Shown: one piece after another, positions 45,201 through 53,779 of the stretch
Position numbering within the stretch: the stretch's first letter is position 1
How the letters are laid out: the number at the start of each line of letters is the position of its first letter
Source of the DNA: a virus
Reading direction: 5' to 3' (one strand)
Virus record (IMG/VR): IMGVR_UViG_3300027974_002090
Coordinates: 1 to 53,779 of that record
Length of the DNA stretch: 53,779 nt
The notes under the pieces: generated by a model
Database searches by the model: none
Seen by the model: the letters and a program-made list of their open reading frames with translations, nothing else
What the model was told of the DNA's origin: nothing
Translations under genes and position numbers: made by a program

Positions 45201-47591
45201 GTAAGTATAGAGCTAACAAATAATGTTGTTAATACAAATCTTTATTCGTCACTTCCTCGATTAATCGCAACAATAAACTCTGGTAATTTTGATATTACCG
45301 ATTATACATTCAATATCGTGTTAAGTAGTGCAGATTTTGTTCAAACAAAACTTGTTCAAAATAATCGTTCTGTATTTAATGCATTAATTAACATTGGAAT
45401 CGAAGATTCTGATTTTATTATTAATGAAAATTCATTTAACAAATGTGTAATTTTTCTTAGCGGAAACGCATCAGTAACAATAAACGGTTTTGATTTTTGT
45501 TCAACAAGCAATCCAGTGTCTTCGAATATCTTAGGTCTTTCGGCTTACAATGGACCTAACTTAGAACTCTACTGTGAGAAAAACATTGTTTCCGCAGGTG
45601 AAACTGTAACATTCTATAACGGTAGTAATAAGAACTTTATAAGTGTTCCGTTTATAAACTTTCAGTCATTCACATTTGATAACGGTGAAGGATCAATTAG
45701 CTATCCTCTTTCTGGTAGTTTATACTTTACAACAACTTACTCTACAGAAGGCTCAAAAACACCTTCTCTTACAGGAGTATTGAACACTGGTGAAACTGTT
45801 GTAGCAAGTTGGAAAGATTTTATTTCTGTGAAAAATTCATTTGAAAATTACGATTCTAATATCTCAAGAGCATTTTATGAAAAGTTAGAGTTACCTTATA
45901 ATTTAGATAGTGTTCGTGTAAAGCCTAATGATTGGCAATATGCAAGTACGCTTAATAGTTCTTTTGATAAGTTTAAGACTAACATATATTACTTGAGTGC
46001 ATCTTGTGCAATTAATAACATTAACTTCCCAAAAGCATATGGTGGTTATCTTGGAACACGTTTTGGTAACTTTAAGTGGCACACACAATATGCTGCTGAA
46101 AACCTTCAAAATGACTTGTTTTATAGTCTTCGTAGTGCTCAGATAGTAAATGAAAAGGCAATCATTCTTAACGGAAATAATATTGAAATTTTTGATATTT
46201 CAGAAAATCCATCTAAATTATTCTCAACAAACAGAATAAGTGATGCAGAAGTTTTATTAAACCCTGTAAAACTAAATTATCTAAGCGTTGAGAAAAGACT
46301 ATATGTTCTCGATAATACTAAAAAAATAATATATGTTTGTAACTTTGATATAAACAATCCTTCTGATATTGAATTAACTCATTATTGGGGTGGAGTTGGC
46401 AGTAAAGAAGACCGAACCAAATTTAATAATCCAGTAGATTTCTGCTTAGATAATAAGAAAAATCTTTATGTAGTTGACAGTGATTCGGCCATTATTAAAG
46501 TTTATAATAAAAACTTAAATTGGATCAGAAATATATCAATTTCAAATTTTGATAATAACAATCCATTAAGCATTTCTGAAAAAAATGGTTTGTTTTGTGT
46601 ATCTACACAAAACAGCATTAATATATTAATGGATGAATTTGGTAATGTTTTAGAAAATATAACACATTCTGGAAGCACAAAATCAATTTTAAGTACTTTA
46701 CATGAAGGTATAATTTATATAGTAAATGGTAAAAACATAGCCAAATATACTATTAATAATACATTTATCAATGAAAATACATTTAATGATAATGTAGTTG
46801 ATATTGTATTTGATGAGTTTCATGGTTATGTAGTGTTCAGCGATTACATTCTTAAGTTTGTTGACTTTATCGAAATTAATAAAGTTATAAATAATAACGA
46901 GTCTCTTTCTGGTTTTAACTGGAATAGTATTTTTATAAATGAAAATGAATTTGTAACGGATTATATTTACAACGATTCATTTAAGAAAATACATGACAAC
47001 ATTTCTCTTCTAAATGGTAGAATCGAAGAACGCTTAATAGTAGACTTAGATAGATATTACAGAGTAATTAATCAGACCACAACAGCATACACTCCGAGTG
47101 CAATAACAGATCACGATATTTTTATTGCAACAAATGAACCTGTTCTTTATGATACTATAAACCGTGGAATTGAAAACTTATACTCTAATGTAGAAGAATT
47201 AAAAGATAATATTTCTGCAACATTCTCGATTCCAAATAACAATAATAATATTCAGTGGAGATGGAGCTATCACTATATTGATAGTATTCAATTACCAACA
47301 TTAGATAAAAATCCTGTTTCTTGGAAAGAAATGACAAGCTCTAAAATAATAGGAAGTAATCATCTTAGTGCATACTCTGCATGGTGGACAACTAGAGAAG
47401 GTCGAGGCGGTAATCACTCTGAAATTTGTTGGAATTATGAACAACTTCAGTGTAACAGCTTGTTTCCTCTTTCTTGGCATGACACTGAATGCGGTAACTT
47501 ATCTGGACATATTTTCACATGGAAAGATTTTGAAAAAGATTGTTGTGTTCTTCCTGATTTTGTTTTTGCAGATTGTGTATCTACTTGCTAA
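42249..47591 (+). CDS. Giant virion structural protein with beta-propeller-like region
   Basis: A 1780-residue protein, Ser/Thr/Asn-rich and almost wholly beta-strand, typical of tail fibre, baseplate or adhesin proteins. Repeated Ig-like strand patterns fill residues 1-1280. Residues about 1300-1540 contain NHL/beta-propeller-like blades (NKKNLYVVDSDSAIIKVYNK; KNGLFCVSTQNSINILMDEF). The last 60 residues are rich in Cys, including CWNYEQLQC and DCCVLPDFVFADC. It is first in a row of four structural genes and has a late box. A host-binding or baseplate role is likely, by inference. Confidence 0.8.
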   Translation: MYFNSLSSSGYENELIQINFNEVNPPFQNARIGTRFYHFYYDTWNEKINFSNITVNTLTGNNDWNRTITNAYAKDYVLSGFEVDDEILAENVSYAISPTVFGNPNDFQKLLWRVNGNREFLYFNYIAGTGAASIYPSHVYPKIEKIDNNTLRVSACMMPATGFDGLVTYTDFKQKVAANPSVLIGLPNLLSATNVGTKAHTPYVSKTRINSLLGTNRNFIRNYYLASVGKNIIANSFKIEVPVLTSRVDPEISGENGYNLTFTTGSVTGQPKNISSSLINLSCLTSENLSGLNIAYPYTPTYSRLNPSTGQLWLYFREPLWIEPNAPITVTYQTSSFQPNISITNNTIGSNANYWEISANDVNPVRSGVFYYNYKFARGTYYDNNAEDAFTISFLPSSFVTNIAYSAITVDTVMVDNYYQTSFQLTDTTKTKLVKRFVEQTNDNSLSAVHMNSTQRIKNNTWFRADGPIKFYNNNVGNRHFVKIQLSSYTGAIYEEEKQIEFLINKKDIIFSPLITESGSNSATITTIIYPSQSDDFGFKWAAIPPENVVFKNLDGETLSANVFYSNITDVQVQYLGVDKTEIVVYSEEYATSASTFWFPPSTVVNDMYLEIKGQIDDNNKTGTGTISAFCNRNGRSYRVPVDANIIWDEVADDSRGAISFTTRNGSRNVDKGTIYSSSNDYSLINTTISSIPVDQNPKYILFNVTCNASRGDFALNSSKLFLYREYPSGNLLSVSATSGNNSLFSNLNRQNIVFTTSANLTLSAIYPNLNTSTIRWEAFRATVSGNLVPFLYGTGNNFNFSLSTLSSVCVQVSALSAKPFQGDFKRYNFEDKVCFYYLSSLTNLNYIGFPENQYNPTRKAANSVVDYGKCGSGYENTVFSMYTSSHGMTSYKPCHTENFYFSASPGFTKYVWNVGNIVAESNSNKIIIPVSYQNVSANNNIRVSAFNDIFLETDPITNFNFASSNNSNVYRQRISFLDFPNPSVSIELTNNVVNTNLYSSLPRLIATINSGNFDITDYTFNIVLSSADFVQTKLVQNNRSVFNALINIGIEDSDFIINENSFNKCVIFLSGNASVTINGFDFCSTSNPVSSNILGLSAYNGPNLELYCEKNIVSAGETVTFYNGSNKNFISVPFINFQSFTFDNGEGSISYPLSGSLYFTTTYSTEGSKTPSLTGVLNTGETVVASWKDFISVKNSFENYDSNISRAFYEKLELPYNLDSVRVKPNDWQYASTLNSSFDKFKTNIYYLSASCAINNINFPKAYGGYLGTRFGNFKWHTQYAAENLQNDLFYSLRSAQIVNEKAIILNGNNIEIFDISENPSKLFSTNRISDAEVLLNPVKLNYLSVEKRLYVLDNTKKIIYVCNFDINNPSDIELTHYWGGVGSKEDRTKFNNPVDFCLDNKKNLYVVDSDSAIIKVYNKNLNWIRNISISNFDNNNPLSISEKNGLFCVSTQNSINILMDEFGNVLENITHSGSTKSILSTLHEGIIYIVNGKNIAKYTINNTFINENTFNDNVVDIVFDEFHGYVVFSDYILKFVDFIEINKVINNNESLSGFNWNSIFINENEFVTDYIYNDSFKKIHDNISLLNGRIEERLIVDLDRYYRVINQTTTAYTPSAITDHDIFIATNEPVLYDTINRGIENLYSNVEELKDNISATFSIPNNNNNIQWRWSYHYIDSIQLPTLDKNPVSWKEMTSSKIIGSNHLSAYSAWWTTREGRGGNHSEICWNYEQLQCNSLFPLSWHDTECGNLSGHIFTWKDFEKDCCVLPDFVFADCVSTC

Positions 47592-47601
47592 ATAATATAA
47601 A

Positions 47602-48309
47602 ATGGATTACCCAAGACAAATTTGTAAAATAACAAACAATCAAATAGTTTTCCCTATTAAGGATTATGAGAGCGTAGGCGATTCATTATCATCAATAAAC
47701 TACAATTTCAATGCATTAGACATTTATACTTGTAATTTTGAATATAGTGCCTCAAGTTTATGGAACTCAATTTATAATCAATTTAGTGAAAACAGTGCAA
47801 ATTGGGTGAGTACCATGAATCTTGTTAAAACAAATTCAGGATGTTGGACAGATACTTATAACAGTGTTAGAACTTTAAGTTCTGTTTGGTTAAAGCCTAT
47901 TTCTCTCATTTATCCTTATGCTTCGGAATTTAATATTGATGGCGCAACAAATGATCTTATCTCTGTTGTTACAAATTGGATAAACGAAACACTACCAGTT
48001 TTTAGCGGAACATGTTTTAACTTTATTGTTGGTCAAGAACTTTATATATTCACACCTCTTTATTCAGAATTGAATCGTGTTCTTTCACAATCTAAAATAA
48101 CAGGTAAAAAAAGTGTTAAAGTTCGATATTCGTGTTCGTGTATTGGTAAAGGCACACAAGTAGGCTTTACTAATGGCACTGTTGATTGCGGAGCACAAAC
48201 ACTAGACGTTCAACTTCCTGATAGATATGTAAGCGAATTTGTAGGTTTAAAATATATTGTTGATGACACTGTTTCAAGATGGGTTTACTCCTCTTCACTT
48301 TATAATTAA
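47602..48309 (+). CDS. Virion structural protein, paralog 1
   Basis: A 235-residue protein. Its N-terminal YESVGDSLSSINYNFNALDI, followed by a Trp-containing helix (ASSLWNSIYNQFSENSANW), is similar to the next gene product. The C-terminal half is beta-rich with Cys (YSCSCIGKGTQVG). It is probably a baseplate or fibre-connecting protein. It starts 10 bp after the giant gene. Confidence 0.65.
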   Translation: MDYPRQICKITNNQIVFPIKDYESVGDSLSSINYNFNALDIYTCNFEYSASSLWNSIYNQFSENSANWVSTMNLVKTNSGCWTDTYNSVRTLSSVWLKPISLIYPYASEFNIDGATNDLISVVTNWINETLPVFSGTCFNFIVGQELYIFTPLYSELNRVLSQSKITGKKSVKVRYSCSCIGKGTQVGFTNGTVDCGAQTLDVQLPDRYVSEFVGLKYIVDDTVSRWVYSSSLYN

Positions 48310-48310
48310 A

Positions 48311-49405
48311 ATGATTCAACAAATTTCTCAATATGAATATCTAGGAAATAGTTTACAGAAATTTAATTCGAATATGAACGAATTAAATGTTCGAATAGAC
48401 CATCTTTATTCCGATTCAAACAAATGGAATAGTATGACCAATACTTTATCTGCATTGTTGTCCTCGCTTAATTCATTTTCAACATTAGTAGCATCAAATT
48501 CCTCAAACTGGAAAAGAAGTTCCGATTTAGTTTATAACCTTCGTGGATATTGGGAAGAACCTATTATGGTTGTTTACAAAAATACATTCAACTGTGTAGC
48601 AAATATGACAGAAATTGAAACATGGTTAAATGATAATTTTCCGTCTTCAAATTTTTCTCCAACACAAATAATGCGTTGCGACTTTTTATGTAAAAATTAT
48701 AGTGCAGAAGGTCTTGCAGGAGTACGAATTAGAGAATATAAACCAGAAGTTCAAGAATTACTTGCAGCAAACTATTCTGTAACTGTTGGTGAAATTTATG
48801 ATTTCTTAAGTTATAAAAATATATTAGAATCTCTTATTGTTGTATTCAACTCTCTTTTTAGAAAATATGGAAAAGAAAGCTTAAACATCTCTGGTATAGA
48901 TGCAATGACAGAAATAGTAAACTATGTTTATTATAATGTTAACACAGATTCTTTTGAATCTGCTGAATTAATCAAATTAAGCCAAACTGATTTAAAAATG
49001 TTTCATTCATATGTGTATCAATATGAAACAGCTATTGTAAAATATAACCTTTTTGTTCAACGTAATTTTTTGAATATTCCAAACAATGTTCTTGTTCAAT
49101 TTGAACCTCGTAATATATCAAACTATACTGGTGGACGATTCTTTTTTAAAATAAGAAATAAACGCTGGAGTTATCACGATTATAAGAACATTGAATTTTG
49201 TGCAGCAAACTTATGCAATGATTGCTTTGAGGCATTACCTATAAATGAGCTTTATATAGGTGAAAAAGACTGCCCACAAAGATTTAAATATCTCTTAACA
49301 GAATGTGAATTTGAACCATCATATGTATCTCCGTCTGCTGGGCCATTAATGCTAAACGTTCCTGATAACGAAGATTATAACATATTAGACCATTTATTCT
49401 CATGA
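48311..49405 (+). CDS. Virion structural protein, paralog 2
   Basis: A 364-residue protein. YEYLGNSLQKFNSNMNELNV, then a Trp-containing helix (DSNKWNSMTNTLSALLSSLN), repeats the plan of the previous gene product and suggests duplication. A longer region and a Cys-containing end (FCAANLCNDCFEALP) follow. The start at 48311 is 1 bp after the upstream stop. It overlaps the next gene by 4 nt. Confidence 0.65.
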   Translation: MIQQISQYEYLGNSLQKFNSNMNELNVRIDHLYSDSNKWNSMTNTLSALLSSLNSFSTLVASNSSNWKRSSDLVYNLRGYWEEPIMVVYKNTFNCVANMTEIETWLNDNFPSSNFSPTQIMRCDFLCKNYSAEGLAGVRIREYKPEVQELLAANYSVTVGEIYDFLSYKNILESLIVVFNSLFRKYGKESLNISGIDAMTEIVNYVYYNVNTDSFESAELIKLSQTDLKMFHSYVYQYETAIVKYNLFVQRNFLNIPNNVLVQFEPRNISNYTGGRFFFKIRNKRWSYHDYKNIEFCAANLCNDCFEALPINELYIGEKDCPQRFKYLLTECEFEPSYVSPSAGPLMLNVPDNEDYNILDHLFS

Positions 49406-50607
49406 AAAAAATATCAAAAGACGACAATTTTAATAATTATATAAACAAGTTTATAGATATAAACATTGAAGGAACTGTACGTAAATTTTCTGTTTCTAAA
49501 ATAGATTCTGGTAGTATAACTACAAACGCAGGAATTTTATTTCCAAATACTTTCTCTATATTAAGAGAAAGTCCTGTACAAGAATGTCTTATATGTGAAG
49601 ATCCGTGTGCTTTTAGTGTTCCGATTATAGAACTTAATTTCCGTGGTAAAGGAAATTGGGCAGACTATAACTATTTAATAAATAATAAGATTAATGAGAC
49701 ACACGATGTATTTGTAAATAACCACAAAGTTTGTAGAATAGATACAAAAGTTCTTTCTGCGGCGTTTAATAGACTTTGGTTAATACCTTTTTATTCTAAC
49801 AATGTTCAAATACCTAATTTCTTTGATGATCAAAAGAGTACGCCTACTGTTAGTATCCAAACATCATGTGTATTTTTCGATCCTTCATTTTATAATTCAA
49901 AAGATTGGAATTCTTTAACAATACAACCAGTATCGGCATATAATCCTAGTAGTGAATCAGATCCTATTCGTCCTGTTGAAACTTTTTATACATATTTTTA
50001 TGAAGATCTATACCAGACCGAATACAGCACCCTCACTGCTGCATTTCGTAGAGTTACTTGTAGTATTTTAACAAATAAAATATTATTAAACTCCACAGGA
50101 GTTTCTTCAGTTTCGTGTGCTGCTTGGCGACAATATGATGTAAATAAAACTGCTGGAAGAGTTTTTATAAATTCGTGTTATGGTACAGATTGTTCGTATC
50201 TTTCTACTGATCTTAAATTTGGTACTTTAATGCAACCTGCTTCGACATTTTTCCTTGATTTAGATCCTTGTCAAAATCCAAATGAATATTCTTCGGGGTT
50301 TACGTATGATATGGATAATTATTATACAAACATTTCGTCTTATGATTATAGACCTGCGTATATAGAAACTGGCACTGATTATGCGCCTGCTTTAAGAAAA
50401 TATATTTTTTATAAGGATTGCAGTCTTACTGATACAATAGAATTATATTGGGGATCGAATGATGCGGCTCCGAGGCATTATTTATGGTTTTCAGATTTAG
50501 GATTAAATGGTTATACTGGTAATTTTTATGTAGCTAATGCATATACGTATGGACCCTTAATAACTGTTGTTGATGGAAATGTAACTAACAGTGAACCATG
50601 TTCATAA
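49402..50607 (+). CDS. Virion structural protein
   Basis: A 401-residue beta-rich protein with many aromatic residues and paired cysteines (CLICEDPC; CYGTDC). It lies in the same coupled operon (ATGA overlap with the previous gene). Likely a tail or baseplate component; no family recognised. Confidence 0.6.
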   Translation: MKKISKDDNFNNYINKFIDINIEGTVRKFSVSKIDSGSITTNAGILFPNTFSILRESPVQECLICEDPCAFSVPIIELNFRGKGNWADYNYLINNKINETHDVFVNNHKVCRIDTKVLSAAFNRLWLIPFYSNNVQIPNFFDDQKSTPTVSIQTSCVFFDPSFYNSKDWNSLTIQPVSAYNPSSESDPIRPVETFYTYFYEDLYQTEYSTLTAAFRRVTCSILTNKILLNSTGVSSVSCAAWRQYDVNKTAGRVFINSCYGTDCSYLSTDLKFGTLMQPASTFFLDLDPCQNPNEYSSGFTYDMDNYYTNISSYDYRPAYIETGTDYAPALRKYIFYKDCSLTDTIELYWGSNDAAPRHYLWFSDLGLNGYTGNFYVANAYTYGPLITVVDGNVTNSEPCS

Positions 50608-50611
50608 AATT

Positions 50612-51676
50612 ATGAATGATAAAAAAATTATAATGGCAGGTCTTGCCAACAACAAAACTTCATTAGGTGAAGTTTTTCGTAGATATGTAGATTGTTTCAA
50701 AACATTCAGCAAACCTGATGTTTTTGATTTACAACCTTTTACAAAAAACCAGGAGTTTAAATTAAATTTGTTTCCACAATATACTGGACCAATAAATCAT
50801 GATATTAAATACTTTCACTCTACTTTTAATCTTTATCGTGCAATAAAAGAAAAAACCAAACCTTTTCCAAGAAGTTCAGATGTTAAAAAGATTGGTTATT
50901 TTGTTTGGGAAAGTTCCGAATTACATAATCAAGATGCTGAAGTTTTAAAAGATTTTGATGAAATATGGACTGCAAGCAACTATTGTAAAGATATTTTTTC
51001 ACAATATATAGATTCAAATCTTATAAAAGTAGTTCCTCATCCTATTCCAATTCCAGCTAAACTTCCTAAAAAATACAAAAATTTTACAATACTAATTATG
51101 GGAAATATTTCTAGTAATGTAGATCGTAAAAATATTGTTGGTAATTTAGAAGTTGCTAAAATTATAAAACAAAAATACAAAGAAGTTAACGTAATTTTTA
51201 AAACTTTTACTGGTTCAGACAAGGAGCGTGATCTTTTAAAACAAATTATAGGAGATTTTAAAATAAAAGTTATTGACGAATATTATTCCTCTGAAAAAGT
51301 TCAAGACCTTATTGGTAAATGTCATGTAATTTTATCTCTTCATCGTAGTGAAGGTTTCGGTTTAACTCTTGCAGAAGCAATGGCTATTGGCACCATTCCT
51401 ATAGCTACCGGATATTCAGGAAATATTGATTTCATGAAAGACCAAAATAGTTTTTCAATAGATTATAAACTTATAGATGTAAATGTCTCTCATTTTAAAG
51501 GTCAATGGGCAGAACCAAATAAAGATGATGCTGTAAATAAATTAGATTTCTGTATTAACAATAATATAGAATTACATTCTATGCAACAGAATTCATCTAA
51601 ATTTATTATTAGAAATTTATCACCTAGATGTATATCAGATTTATTAAAAAAATATTATGAATCATTATTTATATAA
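50612..51676 (+). CDS. Glycosyltransferase, GT4-like
   Basis: A 354-residue GT-B-fold glycosyltransferase. The C-terminal domain has the donor-binding block LSLHRSEGFGLTLAEAMAIG, then TIPIATGYSGNIDFM (E-x7-E type). The middle has ILIMGNISSNVDRKN. The N-terminal half contains IGYFVWESSELHNQD and DEIWTASNYCKDIF, as in GT4 relatives. It transfers a sugar from a nucleotide donor. Right after the tail genes, it may decorate virion proteins or host surface glycans. The start at 50612 is an ATG; a GTG at 50591 is also in frame. Confidence 0.85.
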   Translation: MNDKKIIMAGLANNKTSLGEVFRRYVDCFKTFSKPDVFDLQPFTKNQEFKLNLFPQYTGPINHDIKYFHSTFNLYRAIKEKTKPFPRSSDVKKIGYFVWESSELHNQDAEVLKDFDEIWTASNYCKDIFSQYIDSNLIKVVPHPIPIPAKLPKKYKNFTILIMGNISSNVDRKNIVGNLEVAKIIKQKYKEVNVIFKTFTGSDKERDLLKQIIGDFKIKVIDEYYSSEKVQDLIGKCHVILSLHRSEGFGLTLAEAMAIGTIPIATGYSGNIDFMKDQNSFSIDYKLIDVNVSHFKGQWAEPNKDDAVNKLDFCINNNIELHSMQQNSSKFIIRNLSPRCISDLLKKYYESLFI

Positions 51677-51677
51677 T

Positions 51678-52577
51678 TCAAATAGAAATTATTTTATTTG
51701 ATAACACTTTATCAAAATCTTCGAATATAGATTTATTATAATTGTTGAAATCAAAAGGTAATACATTTTCTCTATCATATGCAGAAAAATAGTGTAGTCT
51801 TTTAGATTTATCTATAAATCCATATTTTTCTTGATTTTTATTTTTAATTCCTGTTATGATATTTTTATTGTTATATGCTGCATAACAATACATTGAACTT
51901 TCAGAACTTAATATTCCGTCACATAAGTCAATAAGATGTAAATTTCCAGATATACTCATTTTATTAATTAAATCAATAGAATCTCTTTTTATTCTATATT
52001 CTGGTGTATGATTAACTTGGCTATAATTAGAACCGTCAAAACCTATTTGAACAATATTATATTTGTGTTTAAACCTTTCATAAAAATCATTAATTATATA
52101 TTCTGGTAGGTTTCTATCTGAAGTGCTGGCTGATGCAGCTACAATAAGAAAAGGTTTGTTGTATTTTAAAACACTTTTAATAAAATACTGATCTTCATAG
52201 GTTAAAAAATGATCCATCTTTCTTTTTTCGGGTTTAAAAATATTGAAACTTCTATCAATGTTAAGATTTATTTTATCTTTTTCTAACAGAACATTTTCGT
52301 ACTTTTCCATAGCGGCGAATCTTTGAGCACCATGATAAGAGAAAATATCATCCCATCTATTACCTTCTTTTAGATAATCATATATTATTATATTATCAGA
52401 AAAAGGAGTATTTAAAAATAAAGAAAGAACATTTAAATTATGTGTATAGAGTGACACAATTATTTTTTTATGTTCGGAATATTTAATGACATTATTCCAT
52501 TTATTATTTTCAATACATGATATTATAACATCACCAAGTCCTCCCCAAAATCTTACTAAAGCATCAACATTATCCAT
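51678..52577 (-). CDS. GT9-like glycosyltransferase
   Basis: A 299-residue protein. ALVRFWGGLGDVIIS at the start resembles the acceptor loop of ADP-heptose transferases (GT9). FLIVAASASTSDRNLPEYII, then YNIVQIGFDGSNYSQV and LIDLCDGILSSESSMYCYAAY, match the sugar-donor half. It ends 2 bp from the convergent GT4 gene. It probably adds a sugar to a glycan; the specific donor is unknown. Confidence 0.72.
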   Translation of the reverse strand: MDNVDALVRFWGGLGDVIISCIENNKWNNVIKYSEHKKIIVSLYTHNLNVLSLFLNTPFSDNIIIYDYLKEGNRWDDIFSYHGAQRFAAMEKYENVLLEKDKINLNIDRSFNIFKPEKRKMDHFLTYEDQYFIKSVLKYNKPFLIVAASASTSDRNLPEYIINDFYERFKHKYNIVQIGFDGSNYSQVNHTPEYRIKRDSIDLINKMSISGNLHLIDLCDGILSSESSMYCYAAYNNKNIITGIKNKNQEKYGFIDKSKRLHYFSAYDRENVLPFDFNNYNKSIFEDFDKVLSNKIISI

Positions 52578-52584
52578 ACATTTA

Positions 52585-53214
52585 TTATTTTTTTATAAAA
52601 ACTCCTGTTAAAATATTAGGACTATTATTAGAATCTTTTCTAATAATATCCTCTACATTAGAAATTACTAAACATCTATAACCTATCTCATCAAAAAAGT
52701 TTTTTAATGAACAATCATTAAAAAACCATAGATGTTCATTAGGTTTCCTATGTTTCCATTCGTTAAACCATTCATCTGATTTATAACAACAATTAGGTAA
52801 AGATACATAAAAAATATCTGTTTTTAAATTACGTATATCGTATATATCATCAAAATGTTCCAGAACATCAAAAAGACATATAACATCATAAAAATTTTCA
52901 TACATATTTTTTATATCAACGAAAGTGACGTTTTTTGGTAAATGGTATGTATTATCTATATCTGAACCATAACACTTTTCAATAATATCTGATGCTACTG
53001 ATAAAAAATCACCATTTCCGTATCCAATATCTAATAAAGTCTTTGGGGTATTTTTAATTACACCTAATAAATACCCCAATCGTAAATAAGACATTCTTTT
53101 TCCTAATTCACCCAGTTTATCATAATTTTTAGAGTACTCTAAACCATATTGGAAAGGAGTTCTATGTATCTGTGTAATAACATTATTATCGAGTGATTTG
53201 TAATTTTCTAACAT
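52585..53214 (-). CDS. Class I SAM-dependent methyltransferase
   Basis: A 209-residue protein with motif I LLDIGYGNGDFLSVA (about 64-78), YGSDID (motif II), FYDVICLFDVLEHFDDI (motif IV region) and HLWFFNDCSLKNFFDEIGY. This is the Methyltransf_23-like layout often found in glycan gene clusters. It may methylate a sugar. It is followed 7 bp later by the GT9-like gene on the same strand. Confidence 0.85.
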   Translation of the reverse strand: MLENYKSLDNNVITQIHRTPFQYGLEYSKNYDKLGELGKRMSYLRLGYLLGVIKNTPKTLLDIGYGNGDFLSVASDIIEKCYGSDIDNTYHLPKNVTFVDIKNMYENFYDVICLFDVLEHFDDIYDIRNLKTDIFYVSLPNCCYKSDEWFNEWKHRKPNEHLWFFNDCSLKNFFDEIGYRCLVISNVEDIIRKDSNNSPNILTGVFIKK

Positions 53215-53363
53215 TATATATCGAAATACTTACATATCAAATACGAACAATCAACATTAAGTAAGTTTGTAAAAATGTAATTATTAATTTATATTATAAC
53301 TAAAAAATATTTAATATTTGCATATATTAATACTCATAATTAAATATATACGTATTTACATTT

Positions 53364-53779
53364 ATGAAAAAATTTTTAATATCTTCTCCAATGAGAGTTG
53401 GATCAACATTAATTGGAAGAATATCTTGTAGACTATTTTATCAAAAAGACTCTTTATTATTTCTTGATAATGAGTGTATAAAGGATGATAAACTAGATAC
53501 TGAATATATAAAAAATATAATACATGACGAAAATGTTCCTATGTATTTAAAAAGTCATAAGATAACTCCAATAAAAATGTTAGAAATTTTTAATACAGGA
53601 ATAGACTTACCTATAATAAATATTAAACGAAATTTAAAAGATGCATGGATAAGCAGATTTTTTTATACACGTTATCATAGAACAATAACTGATATAGGTC
53701 TTCCTAATGATTTATTGGACGAAATAACTGATATGAATCACTTATCAGATTCAGAATTTATGAAATTTTTATGCAGACA
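53364..53779 (+). CDS. Sulfotransferase-like protein, partial at window edge
   Basis: 139 codons are visible; the C-terminus is outside the window. SPMRVGSTLIGRI near the start fits the 5'-phosphosulfate loop (P-x-R-x-G-S-T/S) of PAPS-dependent sulfotransferases. IIHDENVPMYLKSHKITPIK and INIKRNLKDAWISRFFY fit the 3'-phosphate-binding region (R-x6-S). It may sulfate a glycan made by the neighbouring enzymes. The start at 53364 is the first Met before the motif. Confidence 0.75.
   Translation, partial: MKKFLISSPMRVGSTLIGRISCRLFYQKDSLLFLDNECIKDDKLDTEYIKNIIHDENVPMYLKSHKITPIKMLEIFNTGIDLPIINIKRNLKDAWISRFFYTRYHRTITDIGLPNDLLDEITDMNHLSDSEFMKFLCR

Noticed and set aside
1-53779. Bacteroidota-type promoters and translation signals
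   Set aside because: The promoters fit TTGACA/TATAAT and T4 late boxes, and several operon-internal genes have Shine-Dalgarno sequences, so a Bacteroidota-type host is not supported.

Overview
The window reads as part of a large, AT-rich, T4-like tailed phage (myovirus) genome. The T4-type genes are an rIIA/rIIB pair, class I ribonucleotide reductase nrdA/nrdB, a gp44-type sliding-clamp loader, a FEN-family 5'-3' exonuclease and a gp19-like tail tube protein. T4-type late promoter sequences (TATAAATA and close variants) and several homing endonucleases support this. The host is probably a member of the PVC bacteria (Planctomycetota/Verrucomicrobiota): the phage carries a DUF1549/DUF1553 protein and two DUF1501 proteins with Tat signals, a pair typical of those phyla. 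That host call is inference. No tRNA or CRISPR array was seen.

Layout. 1-3.4 kb: a LAGLIDADG endonuclease cut by the window edge, a metallophosphoesterase, small early genes, a SET-domain protein and a short GC-rich island. 3.4-7 kb: an early operon with a dual-specificity-type phosphatase, three tandem YopX paralogs and a macro domain. 6.8-9.6 kb: an IS607-type unit with a DNA methyltransferase set between tnpA and tnpB. 9.6-10.5 kb: a frameshifted minus-strand gene flanked by two copies of a 62-bp promoter-plus-N-terminus repeat. 10.5-19.7 kb: rIIA, rIIB, nrdA, nrdB, an HNH gene, an epimerase-like protein, a DUF4406-like protein and a MazG-like pyrophosphohydrolase. 19.7-27.1 kb: a subtilase, small membrane and virion proteins, and a run of late genes sharing an M-x-F-[KN]-x-[FL]-[YF] N-terminus. 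27.1-36.1 kb: the DUF1501 and DUF1549/1553 genes, a clamp loader split by a split intein with a nested endonuclease, a kinase-like gene, and gene remnants around an HNH gene. 36.1-41.9 kb: exonuclease, zinc-ribbon genes, tail tube and a phage-encoded translation initiation factor IF-1. 42.2-50.6 kb: a 1780-residue virion protein and three further structural proteins. 50.6-53.8 kb: a surface-glycan module of two glycosyltransferases, a methyltransferase and a sulfotransferase-like protein.

Two systems stand out. First, at least six late proteins, including a kinase-like protein and a repeat protein with an acetyltransferase-like end, share an N-terminal peptide resembling the T4 capsid-targeting sequence. 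In five of them a possible [IL]-x-E protease site follows at residues 12-20, suggesting a set of proteins packaged in the head and injected. Second, about a dozen early promoters (TTGACA, 16-18 bp, TATAAT) and a similar number of late promoters end 5-10 nt before an ATG, so their mRNAs should be leaderless or nearly so; the same genome encodes its own IF-1.

All functions are read from protein motifs and gene context by eye. No database search was run.
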